Source of the DNA: Spinellus fusiger
Lineage: Eukaryota > Mucoromycota > Mucoromycetes > Mucorales > Phycomycetaceae
Direction: 5' to 3'
Assembly (NCBI GenBank): GCA_025094145.1
Contig: JALLLS010000065.1
Coordinates: 1 to 64,000 of the forward strand
DNA: 64,000 nucleotides
Shown piece by piece: positions 22,557-34,393 of this stretch; the stretch's first letter is position 1, and each line of letters starts with the position of its first letter. The notes under the pieces are model-generated. The model had not been told where the DNA came from. It searched no databases and saw only the letters and a list, made by a program, of their open reading frames with translations. Made by a program: the position numbers and the translations under genes.

Positions 22557-25349
22557 ATGTCCCAACCCATTGATGCCATTGAGAGAACACCTGAATATGA
22601 GGACTTTATGAAGCAACTCAAGGAGTTTCATGAGAAGAAGGGGTAACCTAGGTCATGGCCAACGTGAAAATAATAACCTTGAGGGTAAATAGCTCCCTTC
22701 TTCAACCAGAACCAGTGCTAGGAGGAAAGAAGCTTGATCTGTACCGCATTTACAAGACAGTCATTGAGGCGGGGGGCTATGATAAAGTAAAGACGTGACA
22801 GAAAGAATAGTGGCTAAATGGACTAGGTGACATTGAACCGTGGATGGAAACAAGTAGGGGATCCCTTCAACTTCCCGCCTACATGTACAAACAGTGCGTA
22901 CATTCTCAAGGGAGTGTTTACAAAGAACCTGGTAATAGAGCCCTCTCTTTCTTTCTCTCTCTCTATTCTATATTCTCTATTCTATATTGTTCTTATGCAT
23001 AAGGAATCCCATAATAGCTTGGATGGGAGGAAGAGGACTTTTGGAAAAGACCTTGGAATCCTCCCAAGGACATGCTTGATGTAAGACACAACAAACCCAT
23101 CAGTTCTCATCCGAAGCAGAGGGATTCTGCACGCCAAACAGCCACAGGTAAGTCTACTTACCAGAATAGACAAGGAATAAAATGAGTTATTAGCTTTTAC
23201 ACAGCCTGCCTACAATACAATGTATACGACACGACAGCCCTATCACCACCACCACCAACAGCACCATCAACAGCACCATCAACAACAACAGCACCATCAA
23301 CAACAACAGCACCACCAACAGCACCACCAACAACAACAGCACCACCAACAGCACCAACAGCATCAGTCTTTTACTAGCACGCCCAATCAGTACCATCCTA
23401 TGGGTAAGGAGAACTACATAAGAAATAGAAAAAAGATGATAGAAAGAAAGAGAGAGAGAGAAAGAGAAAGAGAGAAAATGGACACAAGCAACTCACTCTA
23501 CATGACTCCATGACTGCACTGCACATCTCTACAACACCACAACACTACACGGCAACAATAATAATAAACAAAGCCATGTTCATGGATGAGGAATTCCGCA
23601 CTCGCATTCTTCTTGCTCTCAAGTCATGTCTACCCAATGAAGTCGACTGGGCTTTCAATACCCTCATCAAGTTCAGTTTTGCTTCTGAGAACTTCAGTCT
23701 TGACTATATGCCTGTCCTTTTAGACCTACTGCTTGGATTTGCTGATCCTTTCTTTGCCCATACGCACGCCCTGTCCGACACAGAAGACGTGATGTTCAGT
23801 ACAAAGGAAAACCAAGAATTGTTTGAACGCGTGCTACAGGTCTTTCATATCCTACGCAACTTTTCCTTTCTCGACATCAACGTCCGTCGCCTGGCTCACC
23901 ACGAGAAGCTTGGGGAGATGTTGTTGGCAGGAATTACTCTGTCCCTCATTCCCAGTACGCAGAACTCACTCGCCACTGCCTGGACATTCTAGAAAATATT
24001 GCACCCCAAGTGATTGTCACCCATCCCGACCATCCCTACTTAGTGATTATTTCTGGTCTTTTGTTTACCAACGACCGTGCATTGATCCTGGGGGCCATTC
24101 GGTGGTTGACCCGTGTGGCGGTGACAGAGATCAACGAACGTGTGTTGAGTGTGGCCCATCCCCAGTGGGTGCGTCGACTGGCTCAGCTCTTGCTGGTGGA
24201 CGATGAGGAGCTGACAGCAGCCACACTGGAGTACTTTTACCAGTACTCGGGGTTGCATGGGGACTTTGCTACTCACTTGGTTCAGCTATGTCCAGGGAAT
24301 CTTATTGGTTTGTTGGTGGGATTTCTTTCTTATAAATCCACCCTTGCTCCTGCTGCGGCTTCTGTCAATAGTACAATCCATGGGGTGCCTGCTGCTCAAT
24401 GGACACACCAGCGTCGGAAAGTGCCTGCTGCTCCTGTGATTCCTGATCTTACCAACTACACTCATTTAGATGAGCCGTACCGATGTTTGGGATGGTAATG
24501 TGATAGAGAGAGAGAGAGAAGGAAAGAAAAAGAAAAAGAAAAAGAAAAAGAGGGAAAATAGGAATTTGGGATTTGGGATTGATGGTTTGTTAGGCTAAAA
24601 GAGCGTTTACAAGGGGCTGGTATAGAAGATACGCTTGTTCTCAAGACAATTTATTCACAGTACCAAGCATTGTTTGGAGCAGAGAAGCCACTGGGTGTGA
24701 AGGAGTTTTACACTGTATTGAAGATTGCCTTTCCTCAACCTTCTTCAGTGGAGGCCAAGGTAGCCAATGGAACCACACCCCTGGATGAACTTGTTCTTCA
24801 CAATGTTCGGTATGCTCCTGTGAAGCGACCTCAAGGTAATTTCTGGATAGCAGGTAGTGGGCAGGTATACTAACAACCACACACACACTCTCTCTCTACC
24901 TCCCCTTTTGTGTGTGTGTGTGTGTGGTTGTAGGCTTGGATTGTCAATGGAAAGAGTGTATGTTAGGATTTGATACAGAACCTATTCTGCAACAACACAT
25001 CCTGGAGGCCCATGTACAGCCAGAGGTCAGGGAATGCCAGTGGATGTCATGCGAGCGCAAGTTTTCTTCACGTCTGGCTGTTCTTCAGCATTTGCGGACT
25101 CACTTTGCAGGCAAAATCAAACAGCTGCCGAAAAAGAGAGAGTGGATGGATACACCCATGCCCATTGATGACTCTGAAGTGTCTGGTGTGCCACTGACAG
25201 CTGCTCTTTTGCTAAGAAATCTAGTGAATTACAAACAGCATCATGAATACTATATTGCCTATGAGAGTGAGCTGACATTGTTGGCTGTGCAAAGGCCAAG
25301 ACTTGCAGAATACATTTTGGCAGTACTTGGTGCACTTGAGATGAATTAA
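22557..25349 (+). CDS. RSC9: Chromatin-remodelling subunit Rsc9/ARID2-like (ARID, RFX-type and C2H2 fingers)
   Basis: Nine exons are proposed: 22557-22642, 22693-22786, 22827-22931, 23018-23080, 23117-23147, 23194-23403, 23574-24494, 24594-24835 and 24934-25349 (about 722 residues). An ARID domain comes first ('YEDFMKQLKEFHEKKG', 'LDLYRIYKTVIEAGGYDK', 'LNRGWKQVGDPFNFP', 'LGWEEEDFWKRPWNPPKD'). A His/Gln-rich low-complexity stretch follows, then armadillo-like helices ('FHILRNFSFLDINVRRLAHH', 'LTRHCLDILENIAPQV'), an RFX-type segment ('WLKERLQGAGIEDTL') and two C2H2-like zinc fingers (CxxxxC...H, 'GLDCQWKECMLGFD'). This order matches Rsc9/ARID2 subunits of RSC/PBAF. Within exon 7, near 23945-23972, the frame must shift by one base; no GT-AG intron explains it, so a sequencing error or a true frameshift remains possible. 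Exon 5 has tandem candidate acceptors (GAAGCAG). Confidence 0.85.
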
Positions 25350-25796
25350 AAAAAAGTCTTTTTTTGTTTGGTATTGATTATTCTTGCTAATTATTATTAT
25401 ATACTCTTTTTCTCTTTTTTATAATTCTCATCTCCATCTTTCCTATGCATAGGCTTGACACCCCATTAAAACAACCCACAAACACACAGTCTATTTTATC
25501 TATTATGCAGGAATACTATTATTGATAGTGATCATCTATCTATCTATATCTATCTATATCTATCTTGCATATGAATCTAATGTTTTATCAGCTATCTATC
25601 TATCTATTCTTCCACTTCAAGTATAGAAAGAAAAAGGACCAAATTAAAGCAGTTATTCAATATATATTTTTTATTCAATGTACTTGTGCTTTTCTCATGT
25701 TTTTTTTTTGCTTTGTTTAAAAAGAGAAGAAAAGATAGTTGGATAGATACAAGGGAAACTACAGTAATCATAGTAATAAAGGATATCCGTGTGTGC
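25350..25796. other. Intergenic with TATC microsatellite
   Basis: The space between the convergent RSC9 and CsbD-like genes contains TATC/ATCT repeats at about 25527-25610 and short T-tracts. No gene seen. Confidence 0.7.
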
Positions 25797-26093
25797 TTAA
25801 GAGTTGAACTTCTCCTGGGCCTCTCCCTTCTTCTGCTGGGCCTTGTCACCGACTTCATCAGCAGAGTTACCAGTCAATGAGTTGTAAGCACCCTTGACAG
25901 CACCAGAGATTTGGTCAGAAAGACCTTGAACATAACCAGAAGCATTGGCAGCAGTTTCTTGAGCATTGCCAGAAATGTTTTGCTGAGCACCTTCACGCTC
26001 CATACTGTCGTTACCAAGAGTAGATCCTACTTTCTCCTTGAGGTTGCCCTTGAATTGGTCAGTCTTGCCTTCGGTTCTAGAGAAAGAGTCCAT
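25797..26093 (-). CDS. CsbD-like stress protein
   Basis: A 98-residue intronless protein starting at ATG 26093; the frame is open further upstream but that part is low-complexity leader. It is hydrophilic, Gly/Ala/Gln/Lys/Glu-rich and lacks a signal peptide. 'KTDQFKGNLKEKVGSTLGND' is the CsbD core (KGxxKExxGxxxGN), followed by repeated amphipathic segments ('SDQISGAVKGAYNSLTGNS', 'DKAQQKKGEAQEKFNS'). Fungal CsbD-like proteins are small, abundant and often stress- or stationary-phase-induced; biochemical function is not settled. A good TATA box sits about 90 bases upstream. Confidence 0.88.
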   Translation of the reverse strand: MDSFSRTEGKTDQFKGNLKEKVGSTLGNDSMEREGAQQNISGNAQETAANASGYVQGLSDQISGAVKGAYNSLTGNSADEVGDKAQQKKGEAQEKFNS

Positions 26094-26183
26094 ATTGAAT
26101 TTGTTTTGTTTTGTTTTGTTTTGGATAGAAGTGTCTTCGTGTGTTAAGATGGGAAGAAAAAAAATGCAGGGCAAATGTCTCTT

Positions 26184-26191
26184 CTTTTATA
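26184..26191 (-). promoter_or_regulatory. TATA box of the CsbD-like gene
   Basis: TATAAAAG on the minus strand, about 91 bases before the start codon at 26093, the usual spacing for an inducible fungal promoter. Confidence 0.55.
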
Positions 26192-26239
26192 GAGTTGATA
26201 ATCCACTTTTGATAGAGTCTGTTTCTTTGCTTTGACGGT

Positions 26240-27912
26240 ATCTGTACGTCATTTCTTGCTCAATAAAAATATCTTAAGGCCTTCTATTCCGCCTTACTGG
26301 AATAGAGAGACTGTAACTATCCTTATTAGGGAAATTGACCCGACACACTTGAGTCTGGCCATTTTCGTCATTGTAAAGGAGAGATGGAAAATCATCACAA
26401 TGACGTGTAGTTATTGGCCTGTTTGTGAACCAGCAGTGCATAGATCCGATTTATGGCGGACTAGGGATGAGAGAAACAGAAAGAGAGAGAGAGAGAAACA
26501 GAGAGAGAGAGAAAAACAGAGAGAAAATGGGCCTGCCTTTGCCTCACTAATCTAGCCCATTATGCCTAGTCTAATATTCATAGGTAGATCATTCACTATA
26601 GAAAGCAGTCTTTATGAAGGGACTAGGCAAGAAAGTCTACTTTAATCGTAGGCACTATGTTAAAGAGACTTCTCTCGTGTCTGTAAGCATACAACTATAG
26701 AGACAATTGGGTGGATAGAATTCTTCATTGTCCTGAATAGAGTCTTTTCTTTTCTTTCCCCTGTCTCTAGTAGCAAGACTCTTTAAAACACATATACATT
26801 CATACACAAATATAGGCATACATACATCTTTACAGTAGAAAGTGTCTAGAGTGTCTTTCGGGGTTTTTGTTCAGTTTAGACCAGTAACAGGAAAATGAAA
26901 CACTAGTACTAGATTCAATGGACCTGATATGAATAGGTAGCCTATGAAAAACAGACACATAAATTATCTGTACACAACTATCATGAGAAAGAGAGACGCA
27001 TACTTTGGTATAGATTGGATAAGAGAGAAACTACAACAATAACCAGAAATAAACTTTATTGAGACAGCAAGAAGACCTGCTTTTATTTTATATTTTATTA
27101 TACATTTGTCTTGTATAGAAGGTCCATTCGTCAATAAACACACTCCACTCCACTTCACTTCAATTCAATTCACTAGTCATCTACATGAACTAGTATAAAG
27201 ACTGTTGAATCATTATTAGGAAAGGACAATTGACCTGGTTTATTCTATCACAGTCTTCATAAATGAAGAAATGAAATCTTACTTTTAAAATGTGAAATAC
27301 ATCATATTATGCATTCATGCACCTGAAGTCTTTTATTATTGTTATCATAATTTCAACATAAATAACTATTTCAAGACACCATCTTAAATAGAAACACCAA
27401 TTCTATCTGTAGACTAACTTGATAGTGTCTGTAGACCCAGGCAGCATGATACAATTCAGAAATTGTCAGAAATTGTGCGAGTAAATGAGTGGGTGTACTC
27501 CGCTTCAAGACAGGAACACTTGATCTAAGGTAGGACATTCAAGATACTGCACAGTAAAAGAGACTAGTATGTGATCATAGGTTCATCACCAGTATAGACT
27601 AATACAACAGCCTATAGCCTATCACTCTCTGTGTCTATTTATCAGTCGGTTGTATGGCTGGTTTGAATAGGAAGAGAGAAAGAACAGACTATAACATAAA
27701 AGGAGCTGCTGATAAATAATAATAATAATGATAGTAGTGGTAGTGGTAGTAGCACTGTGGTCACGGATAGAGTCAATAGGGAACTACACACTAGGAGATA
27801 TTTAGGATATAAAAGAAAATAGTCTAAATACAATTGTTTAAAAATAACACATCGATTTGAGGAGCAAAAATGAATTAAGATGTATTCATGTTAGTTTTTA
27901 AACAAATAAAGA
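26240..27912. other. AT-rich intergenic region, no gene seen
   Basis: Contains an AGAG-rich stretch near 26475-26525 and short A/T tracts. A fragment near 27785-27815 ('ggatatttaggatataaaag'-like) resembles the conserved block found in all three Fanzor-family copies and may be a small solo piece. Nothing else recognised. Confidence 0.45.
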
Positions 27913-28594
27913 TTATGTAGATTTACCTGTAGATATCTGAATCCCATAGGAAACCACCTTCGATGTGGCGATATATAATATGAATACAAATATATATTCT
28001 TTTCTACAGAATGGAGCTGGTCGGTGGAGACCCTTTAGACCTTCTTCTGCAATTTTATAGATATTCTTTGATGCATTCACATCTCTGCTCCAAACAATTC
28101 CGCAATCTTGGCAAGCGTGGATACTGTTGAAATTTACTAATACCTCGGTGAGGTTGTTTGTGCTACAAGTGTGGCAGATCTTGAGAACAAAAATAAGAGC
28201 AACTGTTAGAAGAGCCTTTCATATTATTTGACAGGTCAATCATGTTTACTCTCGATGTTCGAAATTCATCAACATCAACCACAAGAAGATCTCCATCTTT
28301 TTGTCTCTTTTTTTCAATGATTGATATAACACTCTTGGCAAACCAACACGATGACCTTTGAACTTGGCAGTATCTTTTACCTTTACTCCTGTGCCATAAG
28401 CAATTACAGGCAGTTTGGCAGGATCATACTCTAATCTTTTTAGGTGCCAATGCCCCTTTTCACTACACACCCAAATATTTTTGGGATATAAAAGGAAATA
28501 TCCTGAGAATAAAATCGCAATATTCTTATGATTGGCTAATGTGTTTAAAAATGCTTTTTCGCTGTCTAAATGATCAATTTCAAACTCTAGTTGC
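27913..28594 (-). pseudogene. Fanzor (eukaryotic TnpB homologue, OMEGA nuclease) C-terminal relic, copy A
   Basis: On the minus strand, 28594 to about 28310 reads 'LDSEKAFLNTLANHKN', 'FLLYPKNIWVCSEKGHWHL', 'DPAKLPVIAYGTGVKVKD' and 'TAKFKGHRVGLPRVLYQSLK'. After a one-base slip in A-rich sequence (about 28295-28317) it continues 'DLLVVDVDEFRTSR'. A GT-AG intron (28180-28249, branch-like TCTAAC) then joins in frame to 'ICHTCSTNNLTEV' and 'HACQDCGIVWSRDVNASKNI', ending 'LHRPAPFCR' and an open tail to the stop at 27913. These are the Fanzor/TnpB RuvC-II (Glu in VDEF), CxxC...CxxC zinc ribbon and RuvC-III (Asp in SRDVNASKN) signatures. Fanzors are RNA-guided DNA endonucleases carried by eukaryotic transposons. 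The acceptor at 28595 suggests further 5' exons. It is called a pseudogene because of the slip and the unrecognisable N-terminal half. Confidence 0.85.
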
Positions 28595-29690
28595 CTATTT
28601 TAGCAATCACTATTGACTTTGCAATTAAAAAGTATAGAATTGGCTGTAAAGAGAAGAAATAGAACAAGAATCACCTCAAAATTACAACTCAGTCACTACA
28701 TTTATTGTTTAACATAATTTGTTATCCTTAGGCCCATAGTATTTGTAGTATGACACTGCTTAAGAAAGATGTATTACAGAACATACACTGAATTAACTTT
28801 AGTCATCATTGTCCATAAAACAGAACCAAGCTTACTTGTGTTGAGAAAAGTATATCCATTCATTGACTCAGTATTCATAATCACCTCAATTATCTCATTG
28901 TAACTGGTATTAATGGTGGTGCTTAATGAGAACCAAGTATTGTTTCTAATACTGAACTTTAGGCTCAAGGCAAATAGAGTGTGAATTGTTTGGTTTGTGA
29001 ATTGTATGAGTGGAGGCTAGTGTATACATCACCATAATAATAGATGAAAGATTATTCGTTTTGATAATCCCCTCCTTTTGCTATTTTCCACACTACCCAT
29101 ACAACTTAACACCCAAGTACTTGTCAAGATGAGCATAACTAAACAAGTTAATGTGCTATTATTAACAAATAAAAACAATAGATGGAGGTGATAGACACTA
29201 CCAAAGACTATTCTAGTGATAAAAAGATAAGCAGTGTCTTCATCTGGGCTTGAGCTCATTGTAACCCACAAGGCACTCAATGTATTGTTATTAGGCAAGT
29301 AAATACTCCTTTCAAGTCAGTACCAAGTAGTTTTCTATACTGTCTAGGGTGTCTAGGGTATACTCCTGAGCATATTTATCTGTATCCCAAGGATAGATTA
29401 TTATAATATTGGGACGTAGATTCTATTGCAATGAGGGTAATATACTTAGGCAGTAGCTATAGTCATACTATAGTATTAGCTATACTATTACAATAAACAA
29501 TTTTATTCATAGACAATATATTCTATTGATAATATAATTTGATATTAAGGTATCCACAAAAGAAAATAATCATTTGGATATCCGCAAACCTTTTGATTTT
29601 AAACACAGTTCTATATAAGGGCAAAATATTTTCAGTCTTAAAAGGAAGGAGATATCACCGCTTAGAAGCCAGAAAAATCTCCTGGTGTGT
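28595..29690 (-). repeat. 5' part of Fanzor-family repeat copy A
   Basis: This region aligns by eye to 40935-41690 (same strand) and to 57098-57540 (opposite strand). Conserved pieces on the minus strand include a 'YAQEYTLDTLDSIE' peptide near 29350 and an open frame 29029-29298 with 'SPDEDTAYLFITRIVFGSVY'. Upstream is an A/T-rich leader whose outer boundary ends near 29690 at a 'CTAAGCGGTGATATCTCC' block. About 430 bases (roughly 28715-29150) are absent from copy B. It is probably the leader and decayed N-terminal coding part of the Fanzor element; no complete exon structure was recovered. Confidence 0.65.
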
Positions 29691-29985
29691 AATGATTTTT
29701 GAATTTATTCTTTCCACCCATGTATGAGATAGTTATGAGATAGTCCACAGTAACAAAGATCAACGTCAAGTCAAGGTGACTCCTATAAAGCATAGTCTAG
29801 TCACCGTCCTTAGTATTTACCAGAGAATTTCCTGATTATAAGCTATTTCTATTGTGTAATCACAGTATTATTGAGATAAAGAATAAAAATAAAAAAATAG
29901 ACACACAGGTCCAAGACACATCAACAAATGGAATAAAAAAGAATAGATTTATGAAATGTGTTTCTTATTCAATAGTATATGGATG

Positions 29986-31138
29986 TTAAATAGAGTAGAT
30001 GAGGACTGCAGAAGTCATGATAGCCACTGCTAAACCAATAGAAAGGGAAGAGAAAGACTCGCGCAAAGAATAAGCACTGCCGAGATAGCATGTTGGACAG
30101 AACATGGCTAGAATAGATACACAAATAAACAAATAAACAAGCAAAGGAGTAAGTGATAAAGCAGGTTATGAATGCCGATTCCCTATCACTTACAATCTGT
30201 TCTTGCAACATAAGCCTCTGTACTGTACATGGCTACTACTAATCTGGCATCTGGCATCAGCCATCCAGGACTTGGGAATGCCTTGGGTCCTCTCTGATCA
30301 TAGACCCATACAGTATAATATCCGACCATAAGTGGCTGTCCAGGAGGTAATCGAGCAAGATCCCAATGAGCAGAAGTGGCTGTGCCTGGTACAATGGCAG
30401 CTGTGAATGTCTGTTTTTGAGGATTGGCAAGAGCCACTGTAATGTTGACAGGTTGGACCTTGAGGATCTGAGGATCCACTGTCCACTCAAAAGTGATATT
30501 AGAAACACCAATCTTATAAAGAGGTGGAAACGTCTGATTTGGAATAGGCTTTTTCCATGTAAGATAGGCAGGTGGGATGTCATTACTGTAGGAAGCTGAT
30601 GTTGGCTTTCCTTCAAAAGGATTCAGATTATTAGGCGCTGCTGACTGAGTAGCATTGGTTTGGCTTGCATTTGCAGAAGCTAAAAAAGTAGGTGCTGTGT
30701 TGACGGCTGAGACTGTTCCTGTTCCTACAATGGGCGCTGGTACAGATGCTCCTATGGGCGCTGGTACTCCTGCTGGTGCTGGTGGTGCTGGTGCATTATT
30801 TGTAGGACTTGGGTTAGGGCTGGCTGCCGTAGCTGCAGCCACTGAGCTTATTGGTAAATCGCTTGGTGGTGCAACTTGTGATTATTTGAGGAGAAAAATA
30901 AGTATGCATTGAAAAATAAAATAGAAAAAAAACTGTAAAAAATCTCTCTTTACCTAATATTGGATCAGCTAATGAAAGTAAAGTACATAACAAGAAGAAT
31001 AGTGTAAGCTACTCTTCTTTTTTTATATATGTTTCTAGATGAAAGTATCAACAAACCTCGTTCTAAAAGAGATTGTGTTGCGTCTCCATAAAAGACAAAA
31101 AGACTCAATACAAGGCAAATACACAGAAAAATACGCAT
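29986..31138 (-). CDS. Secretory-pathway protein with C-terminal membrane anchor (DUF7137-like)
   Basis: Four exons (31057-31138, 30954-30968, 30194-30874, 29986-30107) give 299 residues in frame. It starts with a signal peptide ('MRIFLCICLVLSLFVFYGDA'). An Ala/Pro/Ser/Thr-rich spacer follows, then a beta-rich domain ('YKIGVSNITFEWTVDPQILK', 'VNITVALANPQKQTFTAAIV', 'GYYTVWVYDQRGPKAFPSPG'), and the last exon supplies a hydrophobic anchor ('SLSIGLAVAIMTSAVLIYSI'). The layout and the NITFEW core resemble the fungal DUF7137 family; that assignment is from memory of the pattern. Without the last intron the frame stops at 30186 and loses the anchor. Exon 2 is only 15 nt. Several N-glycosylation sequons are present. 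Confidence 0.75.
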
Positions 31139-31619
31139 AGTCTGCCTGTAAATGATAGTAATAAAAGAAAAAGGCTAAAGAAGAAGGAAAGAAGGAAAGA
31201 AGGAAAGAAGAAAGGATAGAACTGTTGGATTCTCCTTGTCTCTTCTTTTTCAATATTCAGGATGATAAGCGACAGCAGCAGGAGTAGAGGGATGCATACA
31301 AGGGGTGTAGATGTATGTTTATTTAAAGATATTTTAAAATACAGGCCACCCATCATGAAAAATACAAATAGGTTGTTTGTAAAATAATAGAATTCATAAG
31401 CGTAGTCTTACAATCAAGCAACCACTCTGTGTGCCAGCTACTTGTATATTGACAGACAAGATAGAGACTATAAGGAGGAAATGGGAAGAAGAATAGAGAT
31501 GCAAAACTATACTTGATCTGTTCAAGGGGAAAGGATAACGAAGGGTGCATCTCCCTTCTATGTGTGTGTTAGTGTGTTATCTAAACTCATACTTTTCTCA
31601 TCTTTAATAGTTATCATCT
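31139..31619. other. Intergenic, nothing recognised
   Basis: Contains GAAGGAAA tandem units near 31183-31215 upstream of the previous gene. Otherwise nothing is seen. Confidence 0.5.
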
Positions 31620-34393
31620 TTATTCTTGTTGACATAATATCACACGAGTAACAATTATATCATGGTTCTGTGCAAGTCCTCCCGTACTGGCAGTGAAGCC
31701 AATGATCACATCTGAACAATAATGGAGATAGTCTTTTACCAACACCTTTTCTAAAAGAACAGGTACATAGTCATCCTCCATTGCATTGTTGGAGGGTGTC
31801 TTCTCTCTCAAGCAGACTTGTATATGCTGTTCTTTTGTAAGAATAGTCACCTTTGCATCTATCCACTCTCCACTCTTCATAGACGGAATCTGTGATGTAT
31901 GGCCAAGAGAATAGTCATGGTGGGAACTGTTAAAGTGAGGTGGTAACCGAGCCTGGATACTAATATGATTGTCTGATGGATCATCACATCGATCCGAGCT
32001 ATAAAAAAACAAATAAGAATCACACATCGCCATGATTAGATGATATATTCATAGTTCTATAAAAACAAATAGAATAAACGGTCTAATATGTATACCTTTT
32101 GTAAGTGTCAAACTCAATGGCCAAACTATTAAGGATATAACAATATGTATCTCTATAAGTATTCTCATTCTTCTCATCACTAGCACTGCTTTGCTTACCT
32201 GCTCTGAAGACCTCCAAATCCTAATTCACAACCACCTACAATAATAATCAAATGTTAAGTAAAGATGAATGGAAAAAGAAAAAAGAAAATAAACATTATT
32301 ATTCCTGATTCTCAGCATACCTTGACCTAAAAGTATTTCCTTCTGTGTTTGTATAACAAAAGCAAATCCATCGGCACCACTGAATGCAGGACCTCCTAAC
32401 TGATTAGTTATTCTAAATGAGAATTCAACCTGGAGGCCGCTGACATGGGAGGAGTTGAGGTCGAATGGCTGTTTCATAAATACTCCACCACATTGAGCAG
32501 GCTTATCTTCTGTTAATCTGAAAATTGAACCCAGTTGGGAGGATCTATTAGGAAGGCTATTGTTGATCGTTTGGGCTGTTCCTTGTAACTGGAAAATATC
32601 TGGGCCTGGATATTCTGCAAGTACTTTATAGTTTACTGTTGCGCATAGAAAGAGAGTCAGCAAAGCTCATCATAATAATAGTCTTGTAAGAGAGTCTACC
32701 TTTTTCATAGATCTTTATTCTTTTTTCGACTTCTTTCATGGAATCGCCATATTCTTTTCGGTTTATTCTCCATTCCAAAGAACCTGTGTTATTGTGGAAA
32801 AGAGATGTATAGATATACAGGTGAATGAGTGCATAGAATGACTTGCTGTAGTATCAAATTTATGTCATTACCACTCTCACGTCCTATAAGCTCATCTTCT
32901 CTTATAAATGTGCGTCGCATAGCTTGATCAAGTTCTTCTTCTTCCTTTTTTCTTCTGTTACTGAGATAGGTGCGTCTCTCTTTGTCAAGTAACGTTTGTT
33001 TTTTTTGGGAAAGATTTGAAATATACTGATGTATTTAAGATAAGTTGAAGATATTCTAATGGTTTGATATCAACTTATGTCTAGGCCTTTTACCTTGATA
33101 AGTATAGGCTCATCCACTAAATTTCTTCGTTCAAGCACTGCAGGCCACCCTCTAGTATATCGTTTGGTAACATCCACCACTTCTTCAGCAGAGAACGCAA
33201 TGCAATAGGATAGCTTCTTACTCCAACCTTCACTGTACAGCAAAGGCTATTCTATGGATAAGATATACAGTTTACTTTCCACTGGTTATAAAATACCCTA
33301 TCAAATGCATCTTCGCATGGATCACAGTGAACCCAACGCTGTTCCTTTTCAGAGTAGATCTCAGTCCAAACATGGTCTGCTCAAATGGTTAGGCCTCTAG
33401 TGTCTTGTCTATAGCACTTGTGTCTATCCAATGTACCTGTTTTATCCCATACAAATCTTGAATCTGCTCCCACTGCCCTACAACAGAGAGTAAAGCACTT
33501 GAAATATAGGTGAGTAAAATTGAATCTACAAACAGAAAATAGATCAAATCAGACATTACATTGGCCCATTCTCCACATCGGCCTCTTCTTGTTTCTAGTA
33601 GTTTGACTGGATCACTAAGCATATTATTAGCACAGTTATTTATCATGCATCATCATTAAGCAGGCCATAAAACACTGCTTGTCGACTTACTTATAGCGAG
33701 CAAACCGTGTCAGCTTATAACACGTCATACATTTGTAGATCTCTACTACATCTGCCCCATACTGTCTTTCCTTTGTGCTGGGTTCTGCATTGGATACAGC
33801 CCCTGTTTTCCCCTGATCATATTAGAAGAATTAGCACAGTTTACTTGTGTTTCTAGTCATGGTCAATAACTAACTAATGGACTGACTTACACTACAATAA
33901 TCACAGGGCGCTTCATCTACCCAAGTAAAGAAGTCATTTTTAAACCAGTGCATTAGACTGCATACAACTTCATCCTCAAGACTTCCATTGGGTTTATTGG
34001 CAAGGGCAATTTCAGCTTCTTCATAAATACGCTGCAATGGAACATATTCCAATGCACTTTCCTATACACAGAGAAGAGAATGTCAACTATGTGTAAATGT
34101 ATACAAGGACATGCACTGTCACTTACCAACGCCTCTTTGTCTTCATACACAGAAGAACGCTCACTCTCCACTCTAAGCTTTTCTAGAAAGGGATAATGGT
34201 CTAGTAAAGGAGGTGACTGCTGATAAGAAGAGACTGTAATTGATGAGGCCCATTGCTTAACTGCCTGAACAGCATCTGATGTTGGTGATGAAGTGTAAGC
34301 TGACAATGGCAGAGTTCTTTGGTGTGTTTTCAGTATTTCTACCCATTGAAGGGTTATTCTTTGGGCAATGGCCTCAATTTCCTTTGTATCCAT
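31620..34393 (-). CDS. PNG1: Peptide:N-glycanase (Png1) fused to a C-terminal L-type-lectin-like domain
   Basis: Thirteen exons (34127-34393, 33891-34061, 33691-33812, 33560-33614, 33437-33497, 33297-33376, 33094-33246, 32872-33025, 32700-32783, 32321-32635, 32199-32235, 32096-32125, 31620-31998) give 635 residues with every phase matching. The transglutaminase core has a zinc CDYC...CMTC pair and the triad Cys200 ('[10 protein letters not shown]'), His227 ('DHVWTEIYS') and Asp244 ('[12 protein letters not shown]'). The spacings 27 and 17 equal those of human NGLY1 (309/336/353). Residues about 383-635 read as a legume/L-type lectin sandwich: '[20 protein letters not shown]', '[11 protein letters not shown]', '[13 protein letters not shown]', '[11 protein letters not shown]'. 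Png1 deglycosylates misfolded glycoproteins in the cytosol during ERAD. Animal enzymes carry a PAW glycan-binding domain at this end. The start is ATG 34393; the longer frame begins with a non-ATG codon. Confidence 0.92.
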
